A stretch of DNA of 64,000 bases from Cunninghamia lanceolata. Its lineage: Eukaryota > Streptophyta > Pinopsida > Cupressales > Cupressaceae. Location: positions 37,822,501 through 37,886,500 of the forward strand of contig BSBN01000213.1 of the NCBI GenBank assembly GCA_027924645.1, given 5' to 3'. Positions 1-12,074 of this stretch are shown one piece after another. The first letter of the stretch is position 1, and the number at the start of each line of letters is the position of its first letter. The translations under genes were made by a program, and so were the position numbers. Below the pieces are notes generated by a model. The model was not told the DNA's origin, searched no databases, and saw only the letters and a program-made list of their open reading frames with translations.

Positions 1-1740
1 AATCATTAATTAAAATTAAAGATATGCATAGGAGATTACGTTGAGAGGCATTCTATAGTCACAACAAGGGTGGAAGAAAAAAGCCTCTAGATTCTAGATT
101 CCATGTAAATAAAATCCTAAAAAATAGATTGGAATATTCATAATTGCTACCCTTCTTTTCTTGCTGGCGTTAATTTTGAATCTAACAGTTGGCTTTATTT
201 GTAGCTTAGGCATTTCATTTGGTTTATTGTTGATTTGAATAGTTCTTTGGTGTATAAAGCCTTAGATTATCATATTTGCTTCCATTGATAGATCAAGTGT
301 GAATGCTTTTATAGCTTGTTGAGAGATCTCACCCTTTACTTGCACATAAATTTGTAGGTGAAGGCTTTAGCAATAACCTGGAAAATATATTTTTGCTGCA
401 TTAATAAATAATCTTTGAGAAATGTGACATGTCCAATTAATTTTGGTATGTCTGTGTTGCTACGGCATGGAAGATGGTAGCACGTCTTATAAAAAGCTTG
501 ATCGCTGGACCAAGAAGATGAAGTAATTTGAGGTATGGATTTTCTCTTGAGTTTACAACCACAAAGCAAATATTTTATATTTTGATTTCTATTTTTTGTT
601 TGTATGTTTTTTTGGTATGATATGCAAATATTAAAACTATTTTCAAATTGGACCCGAGAGTTCAGAAATTTCCTTTGATAAGGATTTTGGGGTCCATTAT
701 GACTTTGGAATTGAACATGTTCTGTTTATAGGATAAGAAAAGAATAGTTTAATTTGTATGGACTTGGTCCATTCACAAAATATCAGTTAATGAGGAGTTT
801 CGGTTCCAAAAAGTGAATAAAAATGCTCCGAGATCATTACGGACACATTTTCCCCATTTAACAATAGTTTAATTCAAACCTCGGTTCCAGACTTTAATAT
901 TTTTTAGAGTGTTTTAATTTTCAATCATATCTAATATATGCATGTTCATTTTAACCCTTTTCATCGATTTTTCTCATAATAGTTTTTTTTGGGTACTCAC
1001 ATGATTCTTTTCCTATAACGAAATTCATTCCTTTAATTTATAAACCCTCCTATTTATTTCTTGCCCCTTTATACTTAGATGTGTCTCCTTTTAATTTATA
1101 CTTAGAATTATAAATAACAAACAAACAATACATAATATTTACAATTTTCTTCACTATTTACTAATTTTGTTGGTTAAATTTTCATATATAATGCACACTT
1201 TGTAAGTTTATAGTATTCTTTAAAAAATTCACAAATTTTCATGATCTCCATTTTCAACTTCTAGGTTTCACTACTACACTATGCAAAATCAAGATCATAT
1301 ACTACACGATTTTGTTCAAACTACTACATAGAAGGTATGATACAAATCTTTTTTATTTTTATTTTTTCTACAATAATATATTATAATTGAAGATTATTTT
1401 AATACTTATAGTAATATTTATTATTATTATTATTCATGTGTAATATGGCAATACGTAAAGATTATTATTAATATGTTTATATACAAAAGTCAAAAAAACT
1501 TAGTTAAGATTATTATTCATATGTATAGGGATATTAATTAAAAATAAAATAAAATGTTCATATTATAGTAGATTTTGCTCACAAAAATAAAAATTTATAT
1601 ATTTCGAATAAATATATTAGATTTGTGTGAGTTTTCTTAAATATACTATTTTTTTAATACTTAGGTAGCCAATTATTGAGTTCCTAAAAATTACGTTCTT
1701 CATTTAGTTTTGAGTGCTATCATGAAACTCCTTGTGCGTT
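1..1740. other. AT-rich intergenic DNA, no gene seen
   Basis: No reading frame with recognisable protein character, no RNA gene and no clear repeat boundary. The sequence is AT-rich with long runs of T and A. A short frame at 336-569 on the minus strand has no conserved features and is not treated as a gene. Confidence 0.6.
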
Positions 1741-1789
1741 ATAAATCTCACAATTTTTGTATTCTATGCCTCATTTTTAAACTTTTACT

Positions 1790-2010
1790 TACCATAGAGC
1801 ATACAAAGCAGAACATACAGAGAAGAGCAGAGAAAATAGAGCAGGGCATACAGAGTAGAGCATAGAGAGCAAAGCAGGGCATGCAAAGTAGAATAGAGCA
1901 GGGCATATAGAGTAGAGTAGGGTATACATAGCAAAGTAGAGCATACATAGTAGAGTAGAGCAGAACAGAGTAGAGTAGAGCATAACAGAACAAAGCAAAG
2001 TAGGGCATAC
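1790..2010. repeat. degenerate minisatellite of AGAGC/AGAGT and CATACA blocks
   Basis: About 220 bp built from short blocks such as AGAGCA, AGAGTAGAGC and GGGCATACA in variable order. The array is open in all three minus-strand frames because it lacks stop trinucleotides, giving Leu/Tyr/Cys/Ser-rich translations. No fixed period is visible; roughly 5-bp blocks dominate. Confidence 0.8.
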
Positions 2011-2698
2011 ACTATTTCTTATAATCTATCAAGTGTATTACACATTTCAAAAGAAGAGTGAAGTGTGTTGTATATTTATAATCATGTCTGTAAATATTAA
2101 TATATAATTGATGCTCTCTTTTACATATACACATAATCTTTATGGTGATCTCATAAAAAACAAATTTCAGATTTGCATATTTCGGGACTTGCAAATTTTT
2201 ACTTTTAATATCAAAGTTGAATGATTATTAAAACATTGTTTATTTCTAATGTTATGTTATCTAAAACTAATGAATCCAAGCCTTGTAATTTTACTTCCTT
2301 AAACTAATGAATCCAAGCATGAAATTTTGCTTCATTAAACTAGATAATTCTATAATAAAATAAAATAACTCTTTATCCTAGAATTACATATATCAAATTT
2401 ATAATTTAATAAATCAATTTTATGATTTGTTATTTTTGATGAAGTTTAGATTTTTTTAAATTTGAAAAAATAAAATTCAGAAAAGAATTAGTTCCTAATT
2501 ATAACTAAGACACTCTTTATCCATTGTTCTGATTTTATCCATTAAGGAAAATGTACACAATGCTCCCCTTAATCAAACTTAAAAAATTATCTTAAAATGT
2601 TTGTTACAAGTTATGATATGAGTTTCAAGCCACAATTTGTAGCCCACTGTTAGGATAACTAACCAAAGATTACACTTAGCATAGATTTTTCTAAAGAT
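2011..2698. other. AT-rich spacer, no gene seen
   Basis: AT-rich spacer between the minisatellite and the telomere-like array. It contains a short direct repeat around AATGAATCCAAGC (near 2268 and 2305). Nothing else is supported. Confidence 0.5.
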
Positions 2699-3852
2699 AG
2701 ATATGCCAACCCTAACCCTAATTTTAACCCTAATTTTATCCCCAACCCTAATCGTAACGATAACACTAATTCTAATACAATGTCTAACCCCACCCTAATT
2801 CTAAACCTAAATCTAAGCCTAATTCTAACCCTAACCTTGATTCTAACCCTAAGTTTAACCCTTACCCTAATTCTAATTTTGACCTTAATTCTAACCCGCA
2901 CCCTAATTCTAACCCGCACCCTAATTCTAAACCTAACCTTAACCATAACCTGATTTTTAATTCTAACCTTGATTCAAAGCCTAACCCTAACCCTAATTAT
3001 AATCCAAAACATAACCCTAACCCTAATTCTAACTCTAACCTTGATTCTCACCCTAACCCTAATTCTAATTCTAAACATGATTCTAAGACTAATTCTAAAC
3101 CTAACCCTAACCCTAATTCTAATCCCAAACATGACTAACCCTATTCATAACCCTAACACTAATTCTAATACAATGTCTAACCCTAACCCTAATTCTAATC
3201 CTAAATCTAAGACTAATTTTAACCCTACCCTTGATTATGACCCTAAGTTTAACCCTAACCATAATTATAATTCTGACCTTAACTCTAATTCTAACCTTAA
3301 TTCTAACCCTAACCCTAATTACAAACCTAACCTTACCATAACCATAATTCTAATTCTAACCTTGATACTAAGCCTAACCCTAACCCTAATTCTAATACCG
3401 AACATAACCCTAATTCTAACCATCACCCTAATTCTAACTCTGACCTTGATTTTAACCCTAACCCTAATTCTAATTCTAAACTTGATTCTAAGACTAATTC
3501 TAACCCTAACCCTAATTCTAACCATAACCCTTATTCTAATTCTAACCTTAACCCTAACCCTAATACCTGATTTTAACATTAGTTCTTACCCTAACCTTAA
3601 TTCTAATTCTAGCCCTAATTGTAATCCTAATTCTAAACCTAACCTTAAACACAACCCTGATTTTTATTCTAACCTTGATTCTAACCCTAACCCTAATTCT
3701 AATCCTAAACATAACCCTATCCCTAATTCTAACTATAACCCTAATTCTATTGCTAATCCTAATTTTAACCCTAACCCTAATACTAATTTTAATACTAAGT
3801 CTAACCCTAACCCTAATTCTAAACTTGAATCTAAGACTAATTCTAACCACTA
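2699..3852 (+). repeat. degenerate telomere-like array, CCCTAA orientation
   Basis: About 1.15 kb of 6-bp units in register, mostly CCCTAA alternating with the variant TTCTAA, plus substitutions (CCTTGA, CATAAC, AAACCT). The core is TTAGGG-type on the opposite strand, not the usual plant TTTAGGG heptamer. Since six is a multiple of three, each frame reads as an open dipeptide repeat (Asn-Pro, Leu-Thr, Arg-Val), which explains the long frames here; none is a gene. Its heavy degeneration suggests an old interstitial array rather than a chromosome end. Confidence 0.9.
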
Positions 3853-3905
3853 GTATATTTATATTTTAAAAAATATATCTAAAGTATGCCGAGGGATATC
3901 CTTTT
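3853..3905 (+). repeat. solo end related to the MITE at 45502
   Basis: CTAGTATATTTATATTTT followed by a similar downstream stretch ending near GGGATATCC. It aligns by eye over about 50 bp with both arms of the hairpin MITE at 45502-45666. No inverted partner was found between here and 5400, so it looks like one terminal repeat of a deleted or interrupted copy. Confidence 0.5.
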
Positions 3906-4317
3906 TCATAGTTACTTTGATTTTCTCATTCTTTGGTTTGCAATTTATTTATTTATTTATTTTTAATTTTTAATTTCTTTTTTGGTTCCATAGTTTTCGT
4001 GATTTTCTCCAGCTTTTTCTCCTTCCAATAGTTTCCAATTTCTTTTTTAGTTTTATTTTTTTATTTTTTCCAATTTCTTTTCTAGTTTTTAGTTTTTATA
4101 TTTTCCAATTTCTTTTTTGGTTCCATCTTTTTCTCCTTCAACACTTTTTAATTTCTTTTTTGGTTTTTTTCTTTGATTTTCTTAAGTTTTATTTTTTATT
4201 TCCTTTTTGGTATTTTAATTTTTTTTAATAAATTTAGGCAGAAAAAATGAGTACTCTCATCCCCACCCTGTTATGACTAAAGAACACCTCTTGGCTTAAT
4301 AACTCTATTTCTAACTT
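3906..4317. repeat. T-rich stretch with repeated TTTCTTTTTTGGTT motif
   Basis: Pyrimidine-rich DNA with several imperfect copies of a 25-35 bp motif containing CCAATTTCTTTTTTGGTT and TTTTCTCC. It separates the two blocks of telomere-like repeats and has no coding potential. Confidence 0.6.
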
Positions 4318-5230
4318 AAATTTTAGCCCTAACCTAACCCTAATTCTAACCATAATAATAACTCTAATTATAACTTTGATTCTAACCCTAACCCTCATTC
4401 TAATTCTAAACCTGATTCTAACATATTTCTAACCCTAGTCCTAATCCCAGTTCTTATTCTAAATCTAATTCTAACCTTGATTCTAACCCTAACCCTAACC
4501 CTAATTCTAAACTTGATTCTAACACTAATTCTAACCCTAACCCTAATACTAATTCCAATTCTAACACTAACGCTAACGCTAACCCTAATTATAAACTAGA
4601 TTGTAATCCTAACCCTAATCCTAATTATAAACCTAACCCTAATTCTAAACCTAAATCTAAGACTAATTCTAACCCTAACCCTAATTCTAACTTGAATTTG
4701 AACCCTAACCTAACCCTAATTCTAACCATAACACTAACTCTAATTGTAACCTTGATTCTAATCCTAACCCTCATTCTAATTCTAAACCTAATTCTAACAC
4801 TAATTCTAACCCTAGCCCTAACGCCATTTCTAATTCCACACATAACCCTCACCCTAATTGTAACCACAATTTTAATCTAATTCTAACCTTGATTCTAACC
4901 CTAACCATAATTATAAACCTGATTCTAACACTAATTCTAACCCTAACCCTAATTATAAACTAGATATTAGTCATAACCCTAATCTTAATTATAAACCTAA
5001 CCCTAACCATAATTCTAACCATAACTGTAATTCTAACTCTAACCTTGATTCTAGCCCTAACCCTAACCCTAACCCTAATTCCAACCCTAACACTAACCCT
5101 AAGCCTAAGCCTAAAATTATATATGATTCTAATACTAACCCTAAACAAATATATAAATTATTGTACTAAATTCTAACCCTAATTCTAATATTACTAATAA
5201 AATATATAATTATAATCCTAATACTAATAT
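4318..5230 (+). repeat. second telomere-like array, CCCTAA orientation
   Basis: Same CCCTAA/TTCTAA hexamer family and orientation as 2699-3852, more diverged toward its right end, where AT-rich interruptions appear (5110-5230). Confidence 0.9.
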
Positions 5231-5239
5231 TGCTAATTT

Positions 5240-5375
5240 TAGGGTTAGAGTTAAATATATTATATATAATTATGATACAATTAGAATTAGGGTTAGGATT
5301 TGAATTAGTGTTTGAATTAGGGTTAGGATTACAATTAGGGTTAGAAAAAGGGTTAGGGTTAGGGTTAAAGTTACA
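5240..5375 (-). repeat. telomere-like repeats in opposite (TTAGGG) orientation
   Basis: Short run of GGGTTAGGGTTA and GAATTAGGGTTAGG units, i.e. the reverse orientation of the arrays to the left, reaching almost to the insertion site of element A at 5401. The flip point lies in an AT-rich stretch around 5200-5245. Confidence 0.85.
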
Positions 5376-5400
5376 TTAGGTTTACAACTACAGATGCTAC

Positions 5401-8400
5401 TGTAGTGCCCCTCATTTTTGCTTTTGATTAGTTGATAGTGGTGTTTTTTGAGTTAGACTTTTTGACTCTATGTTGATGTTAGATACATTGTTATGTGGAT
5501 TATTTGATGATACCTTATTGTGTTATATGACATGGATGATGTTACTAGTACTGATGTTTCATGCTTATGATATGCTTTCATTTGGATTTAATTGATGATG
5601 TGATCAATCTTGCTATGAATGTCATGTGATTTACTTGATGATTCTTAATTAGTTGATTAGTAACTGAATATGTTATTTCATTTGTTAGACAATTAGATGT
5701 TATGCATAGTAATGGTTTATCTGACTGATGTGTTGGTGTGAGGGATAGTATAGTATTACTCATATATGAGTACCCTACTATGCTGCGAATCCCTTCCACG
5801 GTGTGTTTGAGGTTATAGTTATATGTATTGTTCAACCCTTTGATTTGATGCAACATGTAGGTACATGACACCGACTCCACCTGGATTATCAGGTCTGAGC
5901 GTGTCTTAAATCCAATGGAATAGTGGAAAGGAGATAACATGAGGTTTCCCTCTATCAGTCAAATTCCCCTAGTTTGTAATCATCCATGTGTGCTCGGTCG
6001 TGGGGGTAGTTGTTGTTTAGTTGGAGCTTGTCTTTGAGATTTGGTCATCCTTTGGTATTTTGTTGTCATTATCTGTTGGTTTTGTAGTCTCAAGCTGTTA
6101 TTGTAGTCTAATGGTTCATTATTTAGAAATTTGTAATCTTTGTGTTAGATAGTTTTGATGTTTGGTTATTTTGGTTAAATAATTAATGTGTAAATGTAAA
6201 ATATTAATTAATTGATTAAAGTAATAATAATAATAACAAAAACATTAGTCAAAATAAGAATAATTGTAACAAATAAATTATTGAGTGTCAAATATTATAT
6301 GAAGTGAATAAATTAGTGATGTATAGACTTAATTTTAGTCATTATTTTATGTTATTATAATTCAATTTTATTAATGAATGGGTTGTCGTGAGATTCCGAG
6401 ATTTGAAAATCTCCTACAAATAGTGAATTAATGTAATTATTTTTGGTAAGGGTGGAGTTGTCTGTAACGGTAGAGAAGTAGTGGGAATTTACTATTTTGC
6501 CTATTTTTGTGTCTAGAAGAATATTTGAAGGGGAAAAATTTTTGGGGGAGGGGAGACAGAAAAAAATTGAGGAAAATTTAGAGAAGAAGAAGATTTGGGG
6601 GGAATCTATGGGAAGAGGATTCAGGAGTTTGAAATCTCACTTTGGGTATGTTAATAAACAAATTGCTCTGTTACAGTTAGTATCTCTGTATATGATGAAA
6701 TTCCTATATGTACGTTGGTCTATGTTATGTATATGAATCTTTATTTATTCTATTAGAATGCTGGTCTGAATTATATATACGTACATTTGTTGGCCTGTGC
6801 ATTTCTTAAATCCACCATCAGTATAACCTGGTAATGCTTGCATCTTCCTGTCGCCATTTGCGTTGAGAGAGAAAGAGATCCTCGTAATCTCTAATCTGGG
6901 TCATCTTCCTGAGCACTTTGATTCCTCACATTTATCCAATCTGCAATCAGGGCATTCTCATCTCGCTTCTGACAATAGCATATTTTCCTTTCCTGAGAGG
7001 TTCCTATGCCGGACAATCAAAACCAATTTATGCAAATCTTTGATCACCAAGTTGATGGGATAACACTTCTTTGAGGTAATTTAGCATATCGCTTGCATGT
7101 GTCCTTTGTACTTATATATTTTACAGTGTTTGTTCCTTCTTGACATAAGCCATAAATTCTTTTGGTTGCAACCTACTATCATAGTCGATTATGACTCTAG
7201 CAAAGTATTGTACCACTCGCACCATACTATTATCTAATGCTGTACGCCCATCTATTGTGATCACCGAAGAACCCTCCAACCCTTCTAAATTGCTACCGTT
7301 GCATTTTTATGCCAGTCGATTTCCTTGTTTTGTGAGTACTCATTGTCTATACTATTTAAATGCTCAAGGTCCTTCCTGGAAGACGTCTTCACAAAAGTAC
7401 CACATTTGTTGTTCTCTTTTTGCAATCTTTGGTCTCAAGACTATTATCTTCTTTTTACAATGATCTGCCAATCACTCTAGCTATGAATGGTCTTTCTCAA
7501 CCCTAAATGTGCATAAAATTGTTCTATCAATTGCTCAACCTTCAGCTTTCCTTGATCATTTCAATTTTTTCTCTCCCCAAGTTCTTTGCTGATAATAGAT
7601 CTATATTTCTGAACCATTGTATGAAACATCTTTTCTAATTGCATTAAGTATATTAGGAATATGATAGCATGCAAATATGAATCCCTATAAAATGGAAAAT
7701 GCCTTATCTCTTGCATGGGTAACTGTAGTCTTGTTAGGAATCTGCCTTTCTTAATCGATGGATTTCAAATAATTTTTTTTACCTTAAAATTTTTGCAATC
7801 GACCTGGTTAGAAGTGAATGATTTTAATCAGAATTGGAAGAAATGATTCACCAATGCAATTTACCTCTTAGTGGCGGATTCCAAGGGCGCTAAACCTCTT
7901 ACTGAGATAAACAATTTTTGGATTTATAATCAATTTCATGGGATCTCATCAGCTAACTCCTTAGGAAGAAGGTAGATTACCATTTCTTTTACCTCTTGTG
8001 GTGGTTGAAGGACGCCAAATTCTGCACTGAAATTTTAATCTTTGCAATTTGCGTTGTTTGTACATGGACCTCTCCATTCTGCCTGGCAATGCTTTTTAAA
8101 AAAAAGAAATCCTTTTGATTATAAAGTTGCCTTTAGTAATAAGCATGGAAATCATTTAATTGGAAACTTGCCTTTTCAACCATATCATCAATTAGGGCAT
8201 TTTGTAATTGCTATAATCCCCTATTTTTTTTCCTTAGTTTTAGTTCGAATTGTTTTAGTTTTTAGATATTTTCTTATTCAAGTAAACCCAATGATTCTAC
8301 TTACTATTCTTGTTTAATATTTTGTTGGCATAAGAATTTTGTGGGTAGTTCTAGTGTAATTAGTGGATATAAACATTAGATGGGTATTGTAGTTAGAATT

Positions 8401-10369
8401 GAGGTAAGAGGATTATAATGATTCCTAGGTTGTTAAGGTTAGTGGTAAGTAGATGATTTTTCATATATCCTTATTTAATCGAGAATAAGGTAATTCTTGT
8501 AAACCAGAGATTAGGGGTGGCACCAATATTATTAAATGTATTATATTGTTTGAAGACCATGCAAAATCAATCTAAAAACCTTTATGTTACAATAGTAGCT
8601 CTATAGGGATTGATAGTTATGATATGTAGATTAGCAAGATGAACTTTAAATTTTCATATTATATCTAATGAACCTAGAAAGTTATTAAGTGATATAACCA
8701 ATAAAATTAGAAATTATAGGTATTGCATAGTTAATTTAGTATATTGTTTTAAGTTGTGTTATTACACCAATTGACTTATTAGCTTTAAGAAGCGAAAATG
8801 ATTTAGAATGCTTTAGTCAAATTTAATTAAGATGTTGATTTACTATGTTGTTAATAATTTAGTAAGTTTATAGCTAGGGTAGAAATGAAACTGTGTTTTT
8901 GAGTTGTATGCATTTAGTGTTATTTTTGACTCTTGAAATCTACCAAGGTCTTGTTATAAAGTGTTGTTGTATTAAAATGTAATAATAGTGTCAATTGAAT
9001 ACTTTCTTATTGTATTGGTAATTATGTCATTACTCTCATTAGTTGATCTTTTGCCTCTTGTAGTTATTAGAACTAATTTAATTCAGGTTGTAGTATTGTT
9101 AGCTCCAGAAGCGTAAATAGTGTGTTCCGGGGTTGTCTTGTGATTGTGTAGTGTATTTGTTACATCTGTTAGTATGCGGTTAAGTTGCTCTCATGAAAGA
9201 TTGTTGTTTAGAACCTCAGACCTTGTTTATTGTTTCTGAGTTGATAATGGAATGCAAGAGGAGTAAATTCCTTGCTTAATCAGTGTATGTTAATAGGGGA
9301 AAATTCCTCTCAGATGTAGGGTTTCTAGTTGCATGTAGGAGGGTGGCTTTCATAGAGGGGCCGGTGCCCAAAGTGGCTACTTGGATAACCGTATGGGAGT
9401 TGTAATCAAGTGAAAACATAATAATTTATCTAGGAGGGATTGGGTAGTTAAATCGTTTAAAAAGATAATTTGAATGCCTCACCCATGCTTGTAGCACTCT
9501 CGTAGGCTAAGGATGGGATGAGAAGGCCTAGTTGGCATGATCGACCTCCTTGTCTTCTTGAAAGGATAGTCGGTTCCACATGTGTCACCCTATGGGGTCG
9601 GTGCCTAGTGAGAGGCTGCCAGGATAACCATAGATGGGGGCCGACGTCTAGTGAAAGACAGCCAGGATAAGCCATGTTAGGACCATGCGATGACACTCTT
9701 CTTACTGCAGCCTAGTTACCCCTCTTTGTACATGCTTGTTATTTATCTTGCCTCTGGAGTATTGTCGAGCCATTTGTTGTTATTCCTAAGTTACTGTTTT
9801 GCTGGTCATTTACCTGGTTATCCTTGCCATCTTGACCATTGTCTTTGTGGGACCTCATTGTTGGGTGGAAGAGCTATAATCCATTGGTCTTTTGGCATCA
9901 TGGTTCATGTTTTGGGCAGATGTACTTCTCAAGTTTTCTAATACTACATCTGTATTTGAAGACTTGCATTGTACCTTTTAGATCTAGATTTGTGTATCTA
10001 TGATACCCATTATGTAATTTTGATGTATTCAGATAAGAAAGCCTTCGTATCTTTATCATTATGTATCATGATCTCATCTATTCTTGTAAACATTATTGTA
10101 AAGGATGATGTAATTATCTGTAATAAGAAATTCGTTGTTAGTAGGCATTATGATCATTCAAAATGATTTATGTATGTGATTGATCTTTGTCTAATTTCCT
10201 TAATGCAGTTATGTTTCCCTAGAGATGTTAGATTGCTAGGAAGTTAATTTTTTTGTAATTAGTTGATATTATTATCTGTGACCATTACTTTATCTTATTA
10301 AAAAAAAAATTCCGCATTTTATTGCTTAGTTAATCCTAACTCTCTAGGGTTGCATGATGGGGCATTACA
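5401..10369 (+). repeat. 5' LTR of element A (4,969 bp)
   Basis: Starts TGTAGTGCCCC and ends ATGGGGCATTACA immediately before the primer-binding site. The same sequence recurs, piece by piece, in the split 3' LTR (12075-13554, 28410-29661, 32201-34361, 45379-45498). A length this great is unusual. One visible indel: about 45 bp present near 33926-33970 is missing here near 9857. A decayed antisense coding region lies inside it. Confidence 0.93.
7040..8012 (-). pseudogene. degenerate antisense coding region inside the 5' LTR of A
   Basis: On the minus strand a single frame runs about 700 bases (8012 to 7262) with roughly a dozen stops, several of them TGA or TAG where TGG would fit. It includes protein-like stretches such as QPPQEVKEMVIY and GKLKVEQLIEQFYAHLGL. 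After a frame change a 58-residue open stretch follows (7300-7126) containing ITIDGRTALDNSMVRVVQYF and SRLQPKEFMAYVKKE. Splice-like sites are also visible (TTGCAG before the first stretch, AAGAGGTAAATT inside it). I do not recognise the protein. It may be a captured host gene fragment or an antisense retroelement ORF. The other LTR copy (28562-29560) carries the same frames. Confidence 0.45.
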
Positions 10370-10371
10370 TT

Positions 10372-10384
10372 TGGTATCAGAGCC
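10372..10384 (+). promoter_or_regulatory. primer-binding site of element A
   Basis: TGGTATCAGAGCC begins two bases after the 5' LTR. This matches the complement of the initiator-methionine tRNA 3' end used by many plant LTR retrotransposons. Confidence 0.92.
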
Positions 10385-10526
10385 AGGTTTAAACACTGGG
10401 TACTCTGGTTATGACTGAGCCCATTATGTTGACCTAGTGCTTAAACTCTGTAGATTAAATTCTTTCTTTTTTTTAAAGCATTTCTTGTTTTGAAGTTGTC
10501 CTTTGGAGGTATGTGTGTGTAGGAGG

Positions 10527-11950
10527 ATGCCTAGGGGTAGAGGTTGAGGTTAAGGTAGAGGTAGGGGACGTGGAAGAGGTGGTGGTGGTACACCTCCTCC
10601 CAGTTCCCCTCATGAGAGTGCTCAGGAAGGTAGGGGCTAGAATAGGGAAAATCAGGGTCAGCCAGAGGGAGCTCAGTTACGTCAGTTGCTTGAGGAGGCC
10701 CTTTCTTGTCTAGGTCCTAGACAAGAGGTAGAACAGCTAGGAGGGGGTCAGGAAGTAGATCAGCCAGAGGCTAGGGAGAGAGAGAGAGATCACCTAAAAG
10801 GATAGAAATTATAACTGTACAGGAGGCCACCTTAGCCAGTTACATGAGAGATCTTCTGAGGGCACACCCACCCACTTTTGATGGATCTGGTAGTGATTTG
10901 GAGGCAGACCTGGTTATTGGACTTGGGTAGGTGTTTTTCCATGCATCTGTATGGTAGAAACACCAAGGCTAGATGTGCTATTTTGCATCTCAGAGGTTTT
11001 TCTTCGACTTGGTGGCGTTTAGAGGATCAAAAGCTGCATTTGGACATTAGCACTGTGTCATGGGAGTTGTTCTTAGAGAGGTTCAGAGCTTGCTTCCTGT
11101 TGGATCACTGGAAGTAGCATCGTACAGATGAGTTCCATGAGCTGAGACAGATGGCCATGTCAGTAGAGTAGTATGTGTGCAAATTTTATGAGCTCAAGTA
11201 GTATGCAGGCATCGGCGATGATGAGGCTATGTTAGTGCAACACTTTATCAGGGGCTTTAATTCCTGAATCAGTGGAGGAGTTTGTATTTTTGAGCCTAAG
11301 ACTATGGAGGTACCAGTTGAGAAAGCCCATTTAGTACAGGAGAATTTGGCTATGGCTCTTGGAGGTCATATAGGTGTGCATATTGGTAGTGCACCTTCTG
11401 CAAGTTTCAGATCCCGTGGTGGTTAGTCACAGGTAGTAGATTCTTCTAAAGGTCATCATGCACCTTCTAAGGGTGAGAAACAATAGTATTCTCAGTCACA
11501 ACCAAAGAATTCTCAGCCACAGCAGGGTAATAGATTTCAGAATAAGAAGAATCAAAGTTGGCAGTGAGCTAGGCGTGATCGTATTGATCAATCAGCTTAG
11601 AGCACATAGTCTGCAGTTAGTAGAGATAATTTTCAGCAGATCAATGCTCCCTTAGGTGGTGGAGGTGTCTGTAGAGGTACATGATGTTTCTCTTGTGGAC
11701 AGTAGGGCCATATAGCTAGGTAGTGTCTAGAGAGGAACCCTTCAAGATTTGGTTAGAGGCCGACAGCTTCAGAGCTGACTGTAGATGTAAGGAGGTATCA
11801 TAGAGCGTTCGTAGCAATTGAACACTGCCAGGCAGAGCATCAAGGGATAGCCTTGGAGGCCACAGGTAGAGGACAGGTAGCTTTCTTTGGAGCTCATGTG
11901 CGTTCTACAGCATCAGGAGTAGGCCCTCAGGGGCAGAGACGTGGAGCAGA
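10527..11950 (+). pseudogene. gag of element A, decayed
   Basis: Nucleocapsid/capsid precursor remnant. The frame from the ATG at 10527 reads MPRGRG, then an Arg/Gly-rich tract broken by TGA and TAA, then GGGGTPPPSSPHESAQEG. A capsid-type gag domain follows around 10870-11260 (ILHLRGFSSTWWRLEDQ, SWELFLERFRACF, then CKFYELK and YAG after stops). A CX2CX4HX4C zinc knuckle is at 11685-11726, reading CFSCGQ-stop-GHIAR-stop-C. Most stops are TAG where CAG is expected or TGA where CGA is expected. The sequence after the knuckle (HQGIALEATGRGQ) should lead into protease but instead runs into the chromodomain tail within a few bases, marking an internal deletion. Confidence 0.85.
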
Positions 11951-11955
11951 TCAGG

Positions 11956-12054
11956 GTCCAATGGGATCCTAATGATGAGACTTCTGCTACCTGGGAGGAT
12001 GCATCTAGGATGCCAGAGTTATATCCCTACTTATTTGTAGGCTTCCAAGAGTAA
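11956..12054 (+). pseudogene. C-terminal tail of integrase chromodomain, element A
   Basis: A 32-codon stretch starting VQWDPNDETSATWEDASRMP and ending at a TAA just before the polypurine tract. The pattern W, then ATWE, then a Leu-Tyr-Pro close is the end of the chromodomain that chromoviruses carry at the integrase C-terminus, where it targets integration to modified chromatin. It lies out of frame with the preceding gag, so the two were joined by deletion of roughly 3 kb of pol (size inferred from family norms). Confidence 0.75.
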
Positions 12055-12064
12055 GCCTAATTCT

Positions 12065-12074
12065 GGGGGGAGGA
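12065..12074 (+). promoter_or_regulatory. polypurine tract of element A
   Basis: GGGGGGAGGA sits directly against the TG that starts the 3' LTR at 12075; plus-strand DNA synthesis starts at such a tract. Confidence 0.88.

Noticed and set aside
1748..2012. Three overlapping minus-strand Leu/Tyr/Cys-rich ORFs
   Set aside because: All three frames of the same minisatellite are open at once; a composition artefact.
2969..3853. A 294-codon plus-strand ORF and several minus-strand Arg/Val/Ile-rich ORFs
   Set aside because: They arise because the hexamer repeat keeps every frame open as a dipeptide repeat; there is no other sign of coding.
2699..5375. A true chromosome end
   Set aside because: The repeats are highly degenerate, interrupted, partly inverted and followed by ordinary DNA on both sides.
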